64,000 bases of DNA from Batkoa obscura (Eukaryota > Entomophthoromycota > Entomophthoromycetes > Entomophthorales > Batkoaceae). Below are positions 20,746 through 34,030 of the stretch, one piece after another (the stretch's first letter is position 1; every line of letters starts with the position of its first letter). Below the pieces are notes generated by a model. The model saw only the letters and a list, made by a program, of their open reading frames with translations. It was not told the origin of the DNA and made no database searches. Both the position numbers and the translations under genes were made by a program. The stretch covers positions 1 to 64,000 of the forward strand of contig JASVEC010000034.1 in NCBI GenBank assembly GCA_030770535.1, in the 5' to 3' direction.

Positions 20746-23700
20746 AAATCAGGTAAAGAAAGAATTTTAGGAACAAGTTAAACAGATGGAACCAGAACTC
20801 TTATCCATATAATACAAGGACGCTATCATTACAAAAATATTACTGACGTTTATATCACTTGTTTGGGTAAAAAGCCGTTGTGACGAAGCCAACTAATATA
20901 ACATCTAGAAAATATCAAATAAAGTCATATAATACTAATTAAAGTATGTGAGGGTGTTTTATTTAAATATTAGTTTTTAAAAAAAAACAAGAAATTGACT
21001 TTAATGTTAATTAGTTGCTAAATGCAGGTATTCTTCAAACTTAAGTTTATGAATAAAAATTAAATCAATAATTAAATTATAAATTTATGGACAGTATTTG
21101 ATACTTGTAAAAATAGTTGGTATAATATAGCTGATATAATATTAGAAAATAAATGCAACACATGATGAATATAAAAAAACAAAAAACAAAATTTTCCATC
21201 TAGATTTGAAGAATGTTTTTTAATGCCCTACTATATTACTTTCGCAATATTGTAGTCATGAAATCCTATATATATAATAGTTTTCATCATTCCATATACA
21301 TTATACAATTGTAATAACCAACCATATTATGGAAATGTTGATTTATAGATTAAGTAAATGATATATAAAATATCCGCCTTTTTACAATTATTAGTTCTTT
21401 TGCGCATTTAATAAAAATTTGTGGATTTAAAATTGTACTAGGAAGACAATTGGCCCGTTTTTAAAATTAGTATGAGTATGCCTTTTATATTTTGACAACT
21501 AAGATTCTGAATTTTATGACAACTATAAAATGGACAAAATAGTAAAATAAAAAAACATTCATACAAATTTAGCAAATTAAATTTTTAAATTTTCATCAAA
21601 ATAACATTTAAATAAATAATATATTCTAAAAGAAATTAACCACTATTTTTTTAATACATATATATTTAATACTATAACAGAATTTATTTTTGAAATTAAG
21701 GCTAAAAATAACTTATTGACAACGATATATCCTTACAATAAAATTTTGACAATAAAATACGACAAGTTTTATGTATCATTTACGGTAATATCCTTTTCAA
21801 GCCATTTCGTTATTGATAATCTTATATAAATAGTACTTTACATTTGTGGTTATTTTCTAATTTTAGTTAAATAACCTAGATTCATATAATAGATGAACCA
21901 TAATTTGTGACTTTGATTAATGTATTTCTACTTAAACACTCCCCTATGTTTATTGATTCTATTTGCTATTTTATTTCCAAAAGGAAGATCCAAACTTTGA
22001 TATAAAATTAGAAAAACATAAAGATTAACCCATAAGCCTATGGCTCTAAGGAGAGCCTATTTTTATACAAAGTACATTAAAATTACATATATCAGGTTTA
22101 TTTTATTATTGAAATAACGAAAATTATTCTTTTAAATATATTTAGATTTGATTAAAACATCTTTTTTAATAAATTTAAAGTTGTAGTTAAACTATGTATT
22201 AATATGATGATGTATAATTGAAATCGCTGATTGAAAACCCTCAATTGAAACTATTTTAATTTATATGGTCCTTATTTCAATTAATTACATTTACTTTTTA
22301 TATAAAAAGTATAACAATAAGACATAGATGTCGGGTTATAAATCTAGATCCGATTTTGATAATTCTGGATATTTTTTCGATATTTCATATTTCTACGCCA
22401 CTTTTTTTGACTTTTCGGAACTTTCTATTGTAATAATTATTGTATTGTATTACACAATGAATGTTTTTAAATTTCATTTTAGAAATTCGTTCCTGAATCT
22501 TGGTTCCTTCAAATCTTTATTTAATAAACTGTACTGCGCACATATAGATATAGAAAATAATTGAGTTAAATTACTCAATATGATTTATATAACTTATCAA
22601 GTACTAATTGTTAATTAGCATTGATAATACAAGTACAGTAAGATAAGTAATAAGATAAACTATGTTTATTTAATTTTTTCCTATCTTATATTAAAACTGG
22701 TTTTTAGAATCAAAAACGAGGTAATACTAGTTTTAAATCATATTAAAAACATGGTTTAAATTACTGCTATTGCATTTCAAAGACATCTATAATTAGTTAT
22801 AATCCAAGGAATAGCAGGTGTATTTGTGACTAAACATTGATCAATTTACTTAATAAATTATGATTCTACGAATTATTGAACATATGGGGATGTATTTTTG
22901 TATTTAAGGATTTTACTGACAATTTTTCCACATAAATAGCGCTTAAAAAATGGAAAAATAATGAAACTAAAAAAAACAGCCCCATATGCATTAAATAGAA
23001 TTTTGAAATGTAATAGCCTATTCCAAATTTTCGTAATTCTAAGTTTATATTGCAACTTATTAAAATAACTTCCTCAATTTATTATTTTTAATGTATAAGC
23101 AAAAGGTTTTCTTCAATACCAGTTAATATATATAAACATAAAAAATATTATTAAGTCACTCTAACATACACACAGATACGGACAGATGGATCAATCAGAT
23201 TGGTTTTAATTAATATATTGCAAAGTTGCTACAGAAGTCCGTGTTGCCAAAAAAGTCCAAAATGAAATTAAGTTAAAAATGAAATCAATTAGAAAAAACT
23301 TACAGTTTAAACATCGGAATCAAATATTGATCATTAGCTATCAATATTGATAATCATCTCTGACTCAATTAAAGGCTTTAGCCAAACTTAGGAACTTCCG
23401 CTATCAAAACATAAACTCCTTTAACTGCCTTTGCCTTTAAAATATAAATAAGTACATTTATCCGCATTGAAAATATGGTAATTAATACAATGAAAAACAT
23501 AGTTTATATCTTCATACAATTAATTTGATGAAAACATAAATCTTCTAACGAAAAAAACAATGTTAGCATATGGGTTTAGCTTAAATTTGCGAAATTTCAA
23601 AATTCAAAATTGTTTATTAATTTTTGTCAAATGCCAAATTTGAATAAATGCGAATAGCTTGTTTTTTCAAGGGTTTACCTCAATAAAGTTCATATAATTT

Positions 23701-25522
23701 AACTTCCTTCCTTTCATTATTTATGGAAAAAGTCCTATCATTTAAATTATTATAGTAATGCAAAGAAACATTTCATCAAGTTAGCATTTGTTGAATCGAA
23801 ATCAATCTTTGTCTTTTTTAAAATTAAATCACCTAATTAATACTGACAAAAGCTAGTACTTGGTAAGCATTTAATAAATTACAGAAGTTATTTTTAACCT
23901 TTTTATTTATATTTACTCTTTTAAATACCAAAAACTATAGAAAAACATAAAAATAAAGTCAAATTCATTATAATATGCTTGAGATTTTTACCAAATAAAC
24001 CTATTGATAGCAAAACATATCTCAAAAATATATTAATTTCAGCTATTCATCATTCTTAAAAAACATCAAAGCTACCAAATATGGGGGTGTTATGAATAGT
24101 TGAATTGACGATAAAATCTATAGTCATAGATTTAGCAAATATTTATGGTCAGGTTAAGCTCTGTAGGGTATTAGTAGCATCTAATATTAACTCTTTTCTA
24201 TTGCGCTTTTCTCAAAATAATAAAAATATTACAACCTCAAAGTATGTAGTAAAACAACTTTAATGTCTAGAAGGCTCTATTATATTAGATTATTAGAAAA
24301 AGTTACAACCTATCTAATTTAACTTAATAAAATTGGACTCAATGTTATTATAGAAAAATCAATTATTCTATTATTGTCATTTAACAGAAAAATAAGTTAA
24401 ACTAACTACATAATTAAATCATTAAGAATTTTTTGTACTTTAATGAAAGGTTTCAGTAAAATTGAACCTCAGCTGAAATTAAATATAACTAAAGGCTAAG
24501 AGACTATATTAGGAGAAAATGGAAACTTAAGCTCCGAAAAAAATATATTAGCAATTAAAATTATCTTAATAATGAATCGAATTAGTGTACATCTATTCTT
24601 AATGTTAGCAAATTGTATTTTGCTCTTAATATAAGTCTCTATATAATAAGAAAAGTCAATTTTAAACAATAGGGGGCATATATCTATTAGCCACTTAGGC
24701 TAATCTTTAAAAAAAGGCACTTTTGAGATATCGATGTAGTGGACTAAAGTAACTCTTAAACTATAAACTGTGTCACTTTGCTATTACTTGATTTGGTTAA
24801 ACTTCTTGAAATTGCGATCAAAAATTAGCTTTATTGCAATGTTTGGGTTTCGTCACACATTACCGAGACTGCGCTAATTTTACCATCAACTAAATTACTT
24901 GCTTATTTTATAAAAATTTTAGAGAAACTTGTTACCTTTAGACAACTTGGCGCCACGGTATATAGCATTGCATCAAATAAACTTTAAATTTTAGAAATGG
25001 AAGTATCAGCCTATTAAAGCTAGTTGGTAAGTAGAATTTATTAAATATTAGATAATTTAATTTGCTTGCATCTAATGCCAAATAGTTTAGTAAATTGATC
25101 ATTTTACTTTTACAATAGTTTTTAGACAAATTAAGGATAAAAATTATCTACTAAACGGTGTCTATTAAATTTTAGAAATACACTTTATATTATCAACTTT
25201 CAAGGCTGGATCCTATTTAATATTAAAATTGATTTATTTTTGCAGTTGAAAAACAAATATTTTTATTAAAGCAAAATTAGTCAGGGAGAGAATAATTTCG
25301 AAAAAGGAGAAGGGATAAAAAAATTAAGGTTTATAATATTTTATAACAATCGCAGCAAATTAAAACAAAAAGAAGAAAAATAAAGGTTTTTATTAATAAA
25401 ATATGGCAATAAGAAAAGAATGATATAATACAAATTGTAAAAAAAATTAGTCATGAAGAGTTAAAAAATCATCCAAGGATTTAAGAAAAATATAAAGTAG
25501 AAAACGAAGCTCACAAGTTGAA
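20746..25522. other. gene desert between repeat arm A and zinc-cluster gene 2
   Basis: Nearly 4.8 kb with MITE 12 and no supported gene. Short open stretches at 22328-22564 (78 codons), about 23200-23353 and about 24820-24990 have no family I can name and fall within chance for this composition. Confidence 0.5.
22883..22986 (+). mobile_element. MITE 12
   Basis: About 104 bp, forward, with TATGGGGATGT at the left and AACAGCCCCATA at the right. The minus-strand reading frame through it is one of several element-derived shadow frames. Confidence 0.88.
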
Positions 25523-26425
25523 TTAATATTGCCAACTAACCAACTTAAGCAAATGATGAAGCACTGTAATGGCAGGCAGTATCACGTTAAGATGACTTAT
25601 GAAGTGTTGATTTGAGTATGCTTGTGACCAATTAAATTGTAAACGAAATTGAAAGATAAACTGTGAAGCTTTCAACTCTCCAACCACATTATACCAATTT
25701 ACAGTATGGTTTATTAGGCTAGTTAATTGAATCAAGTTCATTTCTTGATTATAATTGATCAATAAGTTCATAAAATAATCCTGTGACATGAGATTGAAAT
25801 GTGGATTTATGGTGTTAAAGAAAAAATAAATGTTATTTAAATCGTTTTCTGAAAGTTGATTTAACAAATTGTCTCTTAGTTGAGGAGAAGATATAATGTT
25901 ATTCAATATAGGAGAGTTCAATATATTATTTGTAAGGCTATTTGTATCTGTGGAATTTGAGTTTAAATATTCTGGGTTTAAATCAAATGAATTGGGACTA
26001 GAAATAGGATCAAGGGATATGTTCATCATGTTATTAAGGTAATTGTAATTATAGCCGTTGTAATAATAACTATTACAAGCGCTTCCGTTATTGTTGCTAC
26101 CACTACATTCTCCTACGCTTAGCAATTGTTGTTGAGGCTCATTATGGTTTAACTTGTTACTTATTTGTTCGATATAAGTCATCTCAGCCTTAATATTGCC
26201 TGGTAAATTTTTCTTAGGTTTCGGACCACGCTTTTGATAAGGGTTATTACGAGTACATTCCAAACCTCTTTTAGCACAATTGGTACATCTAACTGGTAAC
26301 CTATCACATCTTATTTTATTGTTTCTGCAAAAGTCACAACTACGAACTTTTGGTACTTTCCTTGCCTTAGCTTTCCCTTTACTATTGCAATTATTAGTAG
26401 ACTCAGTGATGCAATCAGCGTTCAT
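25523..26425 (-). CDS. Zn2Cys6 zinc-cluster transcription factor 2
   Basis: A 300-residue regulator, counted from the ATG at 26425; a longer reading to 26434 would begin with TTG and is less likely. The cluster is complete (Cys30, 33, 40, 47, 50 and 57) with the same CDFCRNNK and CTRNNPYQKRGPKPKK framing as the paralogue at 29016. Asn/Ser-rich and Tyr-rich low-complexity sequence follows (about 90-175). The C-terminal 120 residues share blocks with the paralogue: LLNQL.ENDL, a helical ..FFFNTIN.H.NL segment, and a final ILPAI..L..LLK...W. It has no full fungal-specific middle domain. The gene is divergent from its paralogue across 2.6 kb. Targets are unknown. Confidence 0.9.
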   Translation of the reverse strand: MNADCITESTNNCNSKGKAKARKVPKVRSCDFCRNNKIRCDRLPVRCTNCAKRGLECTRNNPYQKRGPKPKKNLPGNIKAEMTYIEQISNKLNHNEPQQQLLSVGECSGSNNNGSACNSYYYNGYNYNYLNNMMNISLDPISSPNSFDLNPEYLNSNSTDTNSLTNNILNSPILNNIISSPQLRDNLLNQLSENDLNNIYFFFNTINPHFNLMSQDYFMNLLINYNQEMNLIQLTSLINHTVNWYNVVGELKASQFIFQFRLQFNWSQAYSNQHFISHLNVILPAITVLHHLLKLVSWQY

Positions 26426-29015
26426 TATAAACAAAATTTATGTTTGTAAAGTTAAAAGTTTTAATTTATTTAATTTCTTTTTTCATCTTTTTATACCTCA
26501 TTGTAATGCAAAAAATATTAATCGAGTTTCATATGTTGTGCGACCTACAAGATATAATTGGAAAAACGGGTAATATTTTTACGCTATAATATGTAGCTTT
26601 TGGCTATATTTGGACTAATATTCTCTACTTTCTTTTTTAGGTAACTTACTTATTAATTTTAGTTATAATCCTTTCACCAATCATCAATTACATTGTGACA
26701 CTCTTACTTTCCTTATTTATTATATACTTAATTTAGTAAAAATAGTACTAGATAATTTAAGAGAATATGATTGGTCATCTTTTAATTTAACTTTTCCTGT
26801 TTAATATTTTTTTAAATACATCATCCAACTTAAATTTAGAAGTAATCGATTTCTAATATTTATTATTAAATTAAAAATAAAGTAATCAGTTAAGAACCTT
26901 ATTTTATTTTATTTTATTAGCCTAATATTCATTCATGTTTGATTTTTTTCTATTCTTGATAGTCTAGAAAAGACTAGGAACTTTTTACTTTTCACAACTT
27001 AAATGATCGCGTATTTATTGTTATAACTATAATTTATAAACTAATATTAGTAAATTAAAATTTATCACTTATCTAATAAATGATTTTGGTAGTTTCGTTA
27101 TCTATTCCTTCATTATCATTATATGAATTTCTATAAATTTTCTATTAAAAATCGAAAACAACTATTGTTTATTAAAATATTGAACCATATTATTTATGAT
27201 CATACAAACACTCTTTATTCTTTATTCTTCAATAAAACATCTGGATAATTTATTTTTGAACTTTTAGAAAAATTAATCTACATCATCTAAGTTATTTCAT
27301 TCTATATAAAAATTCATTTCTATGATATTGTATAAACTAACTTCTCTTTGGTTAATTAAGCTTCGATATGTATTACATACCATTAGTTTCAGCTATACTC
27401 TACAAAATCCTATTCTATACAATCGAAAAATACATTTAACAAAACAATTCCAAGAAAAGAATAACAATATAAAACAACGGATAAATCATTAAATTAATAA
27501 AAGTAATGTTATATACTATTATTTCATTTAGCCATTAGGTTTATTATCAAAAATGATAAAATCCTGTTTAATTTGAATAATCTGAACCATATATCTTATA
27601 TTACAAAATGTTTATATTATATTTTTGTAGCATAATATTTTCTCAGGCGGGTTGTAGTACTGTATAACTTAAATTTTTAAGAACTTTATATTTTAAGGCA
27701 ATTTACGTTGTAAAAACTTGGTTGAAAGTTATTTTGAAATCTACCTTAACTCCAAAATCAACATAATGGTTAACCTTAAAACTTCGTCATTATAAATGCT
27801 TTCTGTAATGCTAAGTAATTTATAGAAAGTGGAACAATGATACAATTCTGATAGACCTAAATTGTATGTATCAAAGGAATATCTGTAATTAAAAACTGGA
27901 AAAATGTTCAGCTTTGAGTTTGGTGTTAAAATAGTATAACTTGTAAATGTATTTGTGTACTAATTTATGCCTATAATAACATATATGACTTGAAGAAAGA
28001 TATAGTACCATTTTAAGAATATGAGATATTTTAAGCAGCTTATTTATATATGTAGATTAACCCTGCCATAAATCAAGTACATTTAAGTAGCTTCGGAACA
28101 TCTTAATTTCCTTCGCTATGACTAATTTTTGATAAAAGGAATATTTAACAAAATAGCTAACCTTAAAGTACTACATATATAATTAAATATATCTAATATA
28201 TTATTTATGAAGAATCTTTATTAATCTATAGCACGTTTTTTGTAAGATTTAAAACAAGGAATTACATTTTTTAGATGATTAATTATATAATAATTATTGT
28301 TTTTGGCATTGGAAGCGTATTTTCTAGAAAATGTGTATTATCTAGTTGCTTTATAAAATTTATCCTATTTTGTTTTTTATAGTAAGATTAAATTAAGGAT
28401 TCACATATATATGTTTTAATTAGGTCTAATTTTCCTTTGATACCAAAACCATTGTATTAATTGTTGTAATTAAGTATAATTAAAAACTTTAATAAATGAT
28501 TTAACTATCGCATAATATGCTATATTTATAATTAATAATATTTATATAGATGTTTCATTTACTCAATAGAGACAAGGCGGTAAAGAGAATGTTTTTATGT
28601 ACGAAGTAAACTCACTAACCACTTAACTATAAAAAACAAATATAATAGACTAGAAATTTATATTGAGTAGCGAATAAAATTTTAATTATTCTAATAAAAA
28701 TGATTAGTAATATTTTGAATTTAAAAGGCAAGTTACAACAACTTGAATATGATTTATGTAGTATGAAAATTGAGAATTAAATGGTCAGTAACGTCATAGA
28801 TGTTGACATATTAAGATATTTTAATGTAAATAAGCGAAAAGTTGAAGCGATGAATTTAATAATTTAATTTCAAATATGTAGAATAATCCAAAAATGAATT
28901 CTAGATTTAGCTTAGAAACAATTAGTGAGTAGTATGAACAAACAGGAAGCTTGAAAATTAAAAGTATATATAGCATTATAATGGAATTATTTCTGAAAGT
29001 TTAAATAGTTTAATT
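26426..29015. other. divergent spacer between zinc-cluster genes 2 and 3
   Basis: A 2.6-kb AT-rich region that must hold both promoters. I see no gene, no MITE and no clear extended palindrome. Confidence 0.5.
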
Positions 29016-29783
29016 ATGAGCAATTCATTCGATTCCAATACTGACGATATCCAAGTTAAAGAAAAGGGAAAGGCTGTAAAAATAACAAAAATTCGTAGCT
29101 GTGATTTCTGTAGAAATAATAAAGTACGTTGTGATAGATTGCCAAATCAATGTAGTAATTGCTCCAAGAGAGGGATCGAATGTACTCGCAATAATCCGTA
29201 CCAAAAACGTGGACCAAAACCTAAAAAAAGTGTTAGTACACAACATATAGGTATAGGGCGAATAAACACCAATCTAAATAGTAATAATGTTGTTGCAGGA
29301 AATTATAACTCCTATTGCGATAATTATTATAATATGTTTAATATTAATCTAGAGCCAATATCCTCTCCTAACTCTTTTGATTTAACTTCCGGTACTATTG
29401 CATCACCCACATTAAGTAGTAATATATTGAATCAGCTTAATGAAAATGATATTCGTAACCTAAATTACTTTTTTATAAACGTTAATAACAATTTAAATTT
29501 AATAAACCAAAGTTATTTAGTTAACCAACTTACATTAAATCAACATGAATTTCATTTGATTCATATGCTTACATTGATGATTAAAGTAACCAAATGGCAT
29601 AGCAATATTGAACAGTCCGAAGCAAATACGATAATTTATCAATTCAAAAACATGATAGACTGGATGTCTATATACAGTGTTAACAACACTGATCCAAACT
29701 TAAATATCATATTACCAGCAATTAATACACTTAACGAATTACTAAAATTTATTCATTGGAGATGTCAAATCCAACTTTACTAA
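29016..29783 (+). CDS. Zn2Cys6 zinc-cluster transcription factor 3
   Basis: A 255-residue paralogue of factor 2, head to head with it. The cluster Cys29, 32, 39, 46, 49 and 56 is complete, and the flank CTRNNPYQKRGPKPKK is identical to that of factor 2. The low-complexity middle is shorter. Shared C-terminal blocks are LEPISSPNSFDL, ILNQLNENDIRNL and NIILPAINTLNELLKF. The two proteins are clearly duplicates but have diverged extensively outside the DNA-binding domain, so the duplication is not recent. The near-identical recognition loops suggest overlapping DNA targets. Confidence 0.9.
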   Translation: MSNSFDSNTDDIQVKEKGKAVKITKIRSCDFCRNNKVRCDRLPNQCSNCSKRGIECTRNNPYQKRGPKPKKSVSTQHIGIGRINTNLNSNNVVAGNYNSYCDNYYNMFNINLEPISSPNSFDLTSGTIASPTLSSNILNQLNENDIRNLNYFFINVNNNLNLINQSYLVNQLTLNQHEFHLIHMLTLMIKVTKWHSNIEQSEANTIIYQFKNMIDWMSIYSVNNTDPNLNIILPAINTLNELLKFIHWRCQIQLY

Positions 29784-32700
29784 AATCTATTCTCATTTCT
29801 TGTTAATCGTTGCTGGCTTACCAATTATTTACATGTAATATACAAATTTTTTATCATTTATTAATAAATATCATTATTTCAAACATCTCAAATGTTTTAT
29901 TTTTTTAATGATAATTGTTAACTTAGGTCTAAACATATATATCCCATTTTTCGTTTTTAAAAGGCATGTAGCCATTAACTAAACTTGAAAATCTTATAAA
30001 TTTTAGGCTAATTACTCTTAAATACTGAACTCAAAAGAACAAACGTTAATATTTGCTACGAAGTTCACAATACACTATGCCATGTAACATCCAATCTCTA
30101 GTATTATAGCTAAAGCACTTAAGCAGAAGGACGTTACTGGTTTACTAAGTAATTTTATGACATGAATGAAGATGAAGGAATATGTCCTAGCTTTATAATC
30201 TTAGTTGGATATACAAAATAGGATTAATAGTTAAACTAGAATATGAATCTGACAAATTATAATAAAGCGGGAAAAATATTACTCTTTTAAGATTCAATAA
30301 TAATGTAAAAGGAATCAAAATTTTTGGTAAAAACATCTCTTTATGGCGTTCACAAAACGAAGTGATATATGATAGCCGAATAAACTATAATATATATTAA
30401 AAAAATCATAAGAAAACAAAGACAAAAGTTCTTACACATAAATTCTGGAAGTAAAGGCCTTATTAGGAATTCGGCTAATTATAAATTTTAATAAAAAAAA
30501 CCAAGTGGATCAATAATAGCTTATATTACTACTTGGTCATTTTCTCATAATGTATTTTAACTTTATTTTCTCGGATTCTTTATACATTATAATCCGTAAG
30601 CTCGACAGTTTCCTTTATTGCTACATAAGACAGGACAAAAAGGAATTTTTAACAAATATTGGTAGGAATGCTTTTATCATTATAAATTATAGCTACTATC
30701 ATGTAATATGATTTGTTATCTTTTGTTTACAAATACCAAACAATGGTCACCTCGTTTAATTATCTAGGAGATTTTTCTTACTATATTCTTAAAATTAATT
30801 AGACACTCAAATAATCCAACGGATTTCGCTAAAAAATATACACTTAAATGTTTTTTAAAACTTGATTATTAAATAATACTGGTGGAAAATTAATGATGTA
30901 ATTTGATATACATAAAAAAGATATACGTTATTACTTTGCGAAGGTGGCGTCTATCTAAAAGTTATTTTTGTATTCTCCTAAACAATCAATAATAGATCAA
31001 TAATATGTATGGAAATAAAGTTGCAGGTTTATACAAAATTAGGAGCTTAACTTTAGTCAAATATAGTAAATAAATTCCATATAGCTAAAGCTCCAATTAT
31101 TGAATGATAAACTATGATCTTACGATAAAAGCTATTTTCATAGTTATTTAATATACTATCCGCCTATGTTTTCATAAAACGTTTGATGTTTGTAAAATAA
31201 GATAATGGCTTTTGTGCTTTCAATATTTAACATGTGATACTACGATAAAGGCAAACATTGATTGCTCTAGCACCTTTACTTATATAGCAAAATAAATATA
31301 AGACTACAATGCTATAGGTAAATCCCAGGAAACTTCACCTCACAGTATTTTTATCTGATTTATCTAATTACTGAAGCTGCTAAATATTTGTATATATATT
31401 TACAAAAAATAAATCCTTTACTTTTTTGAATAATTCATTAGTCTAAAGTGGCATAATCTTAAGAAAATGCTGTTTTGAATAATACAATACGAATTTAACG
31501 CTCGATGATAAACTGTTTAAGAAAAAGCAGCATATATAGTTACTTATCCATTATTGTCTAGAACTTAGAACTTAGCACTATAATTGTCACAACCCTTAGC
31601 CCATATGGTTACACAAAGTCTCTCATGATTATAACATGGTTTTTTTCAATCAGTCAAAATGGATACAGTTATATCCGAAGTTAAATGATCAATTTGCATT
31701 ACCTAATATTAATTGCTACAAGAATGCCAATTAACTAATATTAGTTATCAATAGCTTTTTAAAACTTGGTTTTTATTAATTAACCGCGTTTTATTTTAAC
31801 TTGGTTCTTTATTTCTCATATGCTTGTTATTTAAAATAGTACTAAAAATAATTCACGTTATCGGCCACTATGTCACAAGCTTAGCAACTTAATGAAAGTA
31901 GTATATTTTATTCAAATATTTATTAAGAGTTTTAAATACGATTATTTTTAGTACAAAGAGCTAATATTTTCGATATAATGGGGATAATTTTAATTTAAAA
32001 ACTGAGATATAATTTTAATAAATGAAGAAAACCTTCTGATTCGCTTTAAATATAATTTGTTAAAATATGTATAAAGCTGCCAAACTTATATGCTTAAGAT
32101 AGTATAAATATAATGTAATGGGGGGCACTAAATAAAATACATCATTCGCCTAAAAAGCATTATTCAGAAATATCCCAAGTATCCTACTAAAGCGATGTAG
32201 TTATAATGTACGTTTTTGCAATACAAGTATAGGCACAATTATACATTTCCTACTTGATCATAGCACAAGTGTGGTCTTCGGCTAATCTATTTCCACAAAA
32301 TAATCAGCTCACTAGAGGTTGAATATTGGCCTCATTATCTTTACTTTTAAGTTATTTTGCTTGTTAAGGATCAAAAACTTTACTCAAGTCTGTATTTTAA
32401 ATGGCGCTTGAATCGAGTTGTTTCCTTGTCCTTACATATGGATCAAACTATAGTTCGCCTTCAAGTAACAACATGAAAATAGGGTTTTAATTTCTCAATA
32501 CTTTCATATTTAGTATTTCAATAAACTATCCTTTATAGTAACTTTATTTGTACTTTATTCCCAATGGTCTAGACATCCAATCTTATATATTTAATTTGCT
32601 TTACTGCAACTTATATTTAGTAAAAAATCTCATTTTAAAGTAAAAATAAATAAAATAAGATCCAGCGAATGTGTTATGTAATTTCAAGAATAAAAATATG

Positions 32701-33318
32701 GTTTGTGCACATTCCGACATATTTTACATAGTTGGTACTCAATTTACTAATTTTAGAGTACTTTAGTAATGTTATTAATAAACATTTACTGAAATTTTTT
32801 TATAACCTTTCTATTGGTTGAGTAATTAATAATTCCTATATATGATTTAAAATTCAAATATGTAATTTCCCATAAAATTCCTTCGACTACTGTATGAGGA
32901 TGTCTAAATTAGTTTCATAATTCACTTAAAAATTAATCTCTAAATTTTAAGTTTTTAAATTTGTAAGTTCTTAATGTGTGATTAGTTAAATTTAAAAAGC
33001 TTAAAGTTAAAGAAAATTTAACCTAAAAAACTAATTTTAATAGTTTTTTTTCAAATAATTAATTTTTTTGATTATATAATTTATATTGTTTTTATTAAAT
33101 GCTTAGTGGATATATAATATGTAAATATAGAGTTATTTGGCTTTACTTTTTATTAAAGTGAAGATAAAATGCAAGCTTTTATAACTAAACTTTGGAATAT
33201 TGTCTTTTAAAATTTTAACATAATAAGAAGAAGCACATTATATAAGCATTGTAATTCATTTATATTGATTTAACAGCTATTCATAATAACTCAAAGTTTA
33301 TGAAATTTTATAATAAAG

Positions 33319-33349
<31 letters not shown>

Positions 33350-33559
33350 ATTATTAAAATTTATTATCACTAATAACAAACTTAGGCAGTATATATAATC
33401 AGTGCTTTAAATGTGACAGGAAATAAAAACCAATGAATGGCATTATTATTGACTATAAATTTGATGTATTATTTTAATAAATGTAAAAGTTTTCGATTTA
33501 ATATAAATATAAAAATAATTATTTAAAAATAATTAATAATAAAATACCAACATTGCAAC
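29784..33559. other. gene desert, 3.8 kb
   Basis: AT-rich sequence with no supported gene. A weak + strand coding-like stretch near 32270-32520 carries several stops and has no recognisable family. A possible second-family repeat end lies near 32890, and a short AAAAT tandem run near 33320-33350. Confidence 0.5.
32890..33015 (-). repeat. possible copy of repeat family R2
   Basis: GAGGATGTCTAAATTAGTTT resembles the reverse complement of the 3' end of R2 at 35370-35488 (GGGGTTGTCTGAATTAGTTT) and the start of the copy near 53060. The far end is unclear. Confidence 0.35.
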
Positions 33560-34022
33560 TGTGAAATATCGCTTTGTCAGTCCCATGGTTAATTATAACA
33601 TAACAATCGCCTAAGCTGTTGTGTTCTCGAGTTCAGAGAAAATCAACTCCACGTTCTTAGCTTGATTTGCTATGAGAATTTCTAACTCCATTCCAAAGAA
33701 TATTATCTTCTTATTTTGATATTTATACTTTTCAGAGTATAAAAGAGTTTACAGAGTATAGTTGTTCGAGGCCTTTTACTGAATTGACTCTTGATATCTC
33801 GAACATTTAATAAAGCCACTAAGTTTTCTTAATAGTATTTTACATAGGTTTTACATTAGTATTGTCTATTATATCTGTCTTATATAACTTGTAACCTATT
33901 ACGTGCTATTTCTCATAATCCAAGTCTATCTTAGTCACATAAACTAAGACCTTTCGGCTTATAATGTAGTCAACCCAGCAACAGCTGTTCTTGACTCCAA
34001 ACCCTGAGTACCAGATTTCACA
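33560..34022 (+). mobile_element. solo LTR 3 (uninterrupted copy)
   Basis: 463 bp, from TGTGAAATATCGCTTTGTCAG to CAGATTTCACA, with inverted TGTGAAAT/ATTTCACA ends. It is roughly 90% identical by eye to LTR 5. The flanks (GCAAC and CCAGT) do not form a target duplication, so one side may have been rearranged. The sequence immediately downstream is the DNA transposase relic, not a retrotransposon body. Confidence 0.88.
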
Positions 34023-34030
34023 CCAGTATA

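Noticed and set aside
22873-23055. Minus-strand frame with the peptide FFKRYLCGKIVSKILKYKN.
   Set aside because: Almost the same peptide appears at 37777-37971, 38122-38394 and 53852-54133. In every case it is the reverse translation of a MITE, not a protein family.
24816-24990. Possible coding relic on the + strand ending near GGCGCCACGG.
   Set aside because: A faint resemblance to retroelement sequence could not be supported by more than a few residues.
26280-26573. 97-codon + strand frame over the start of zinc-cluster gene 2.
   Set aside because: It lies opposite the conserved cysteine cluster and has no features of its own.
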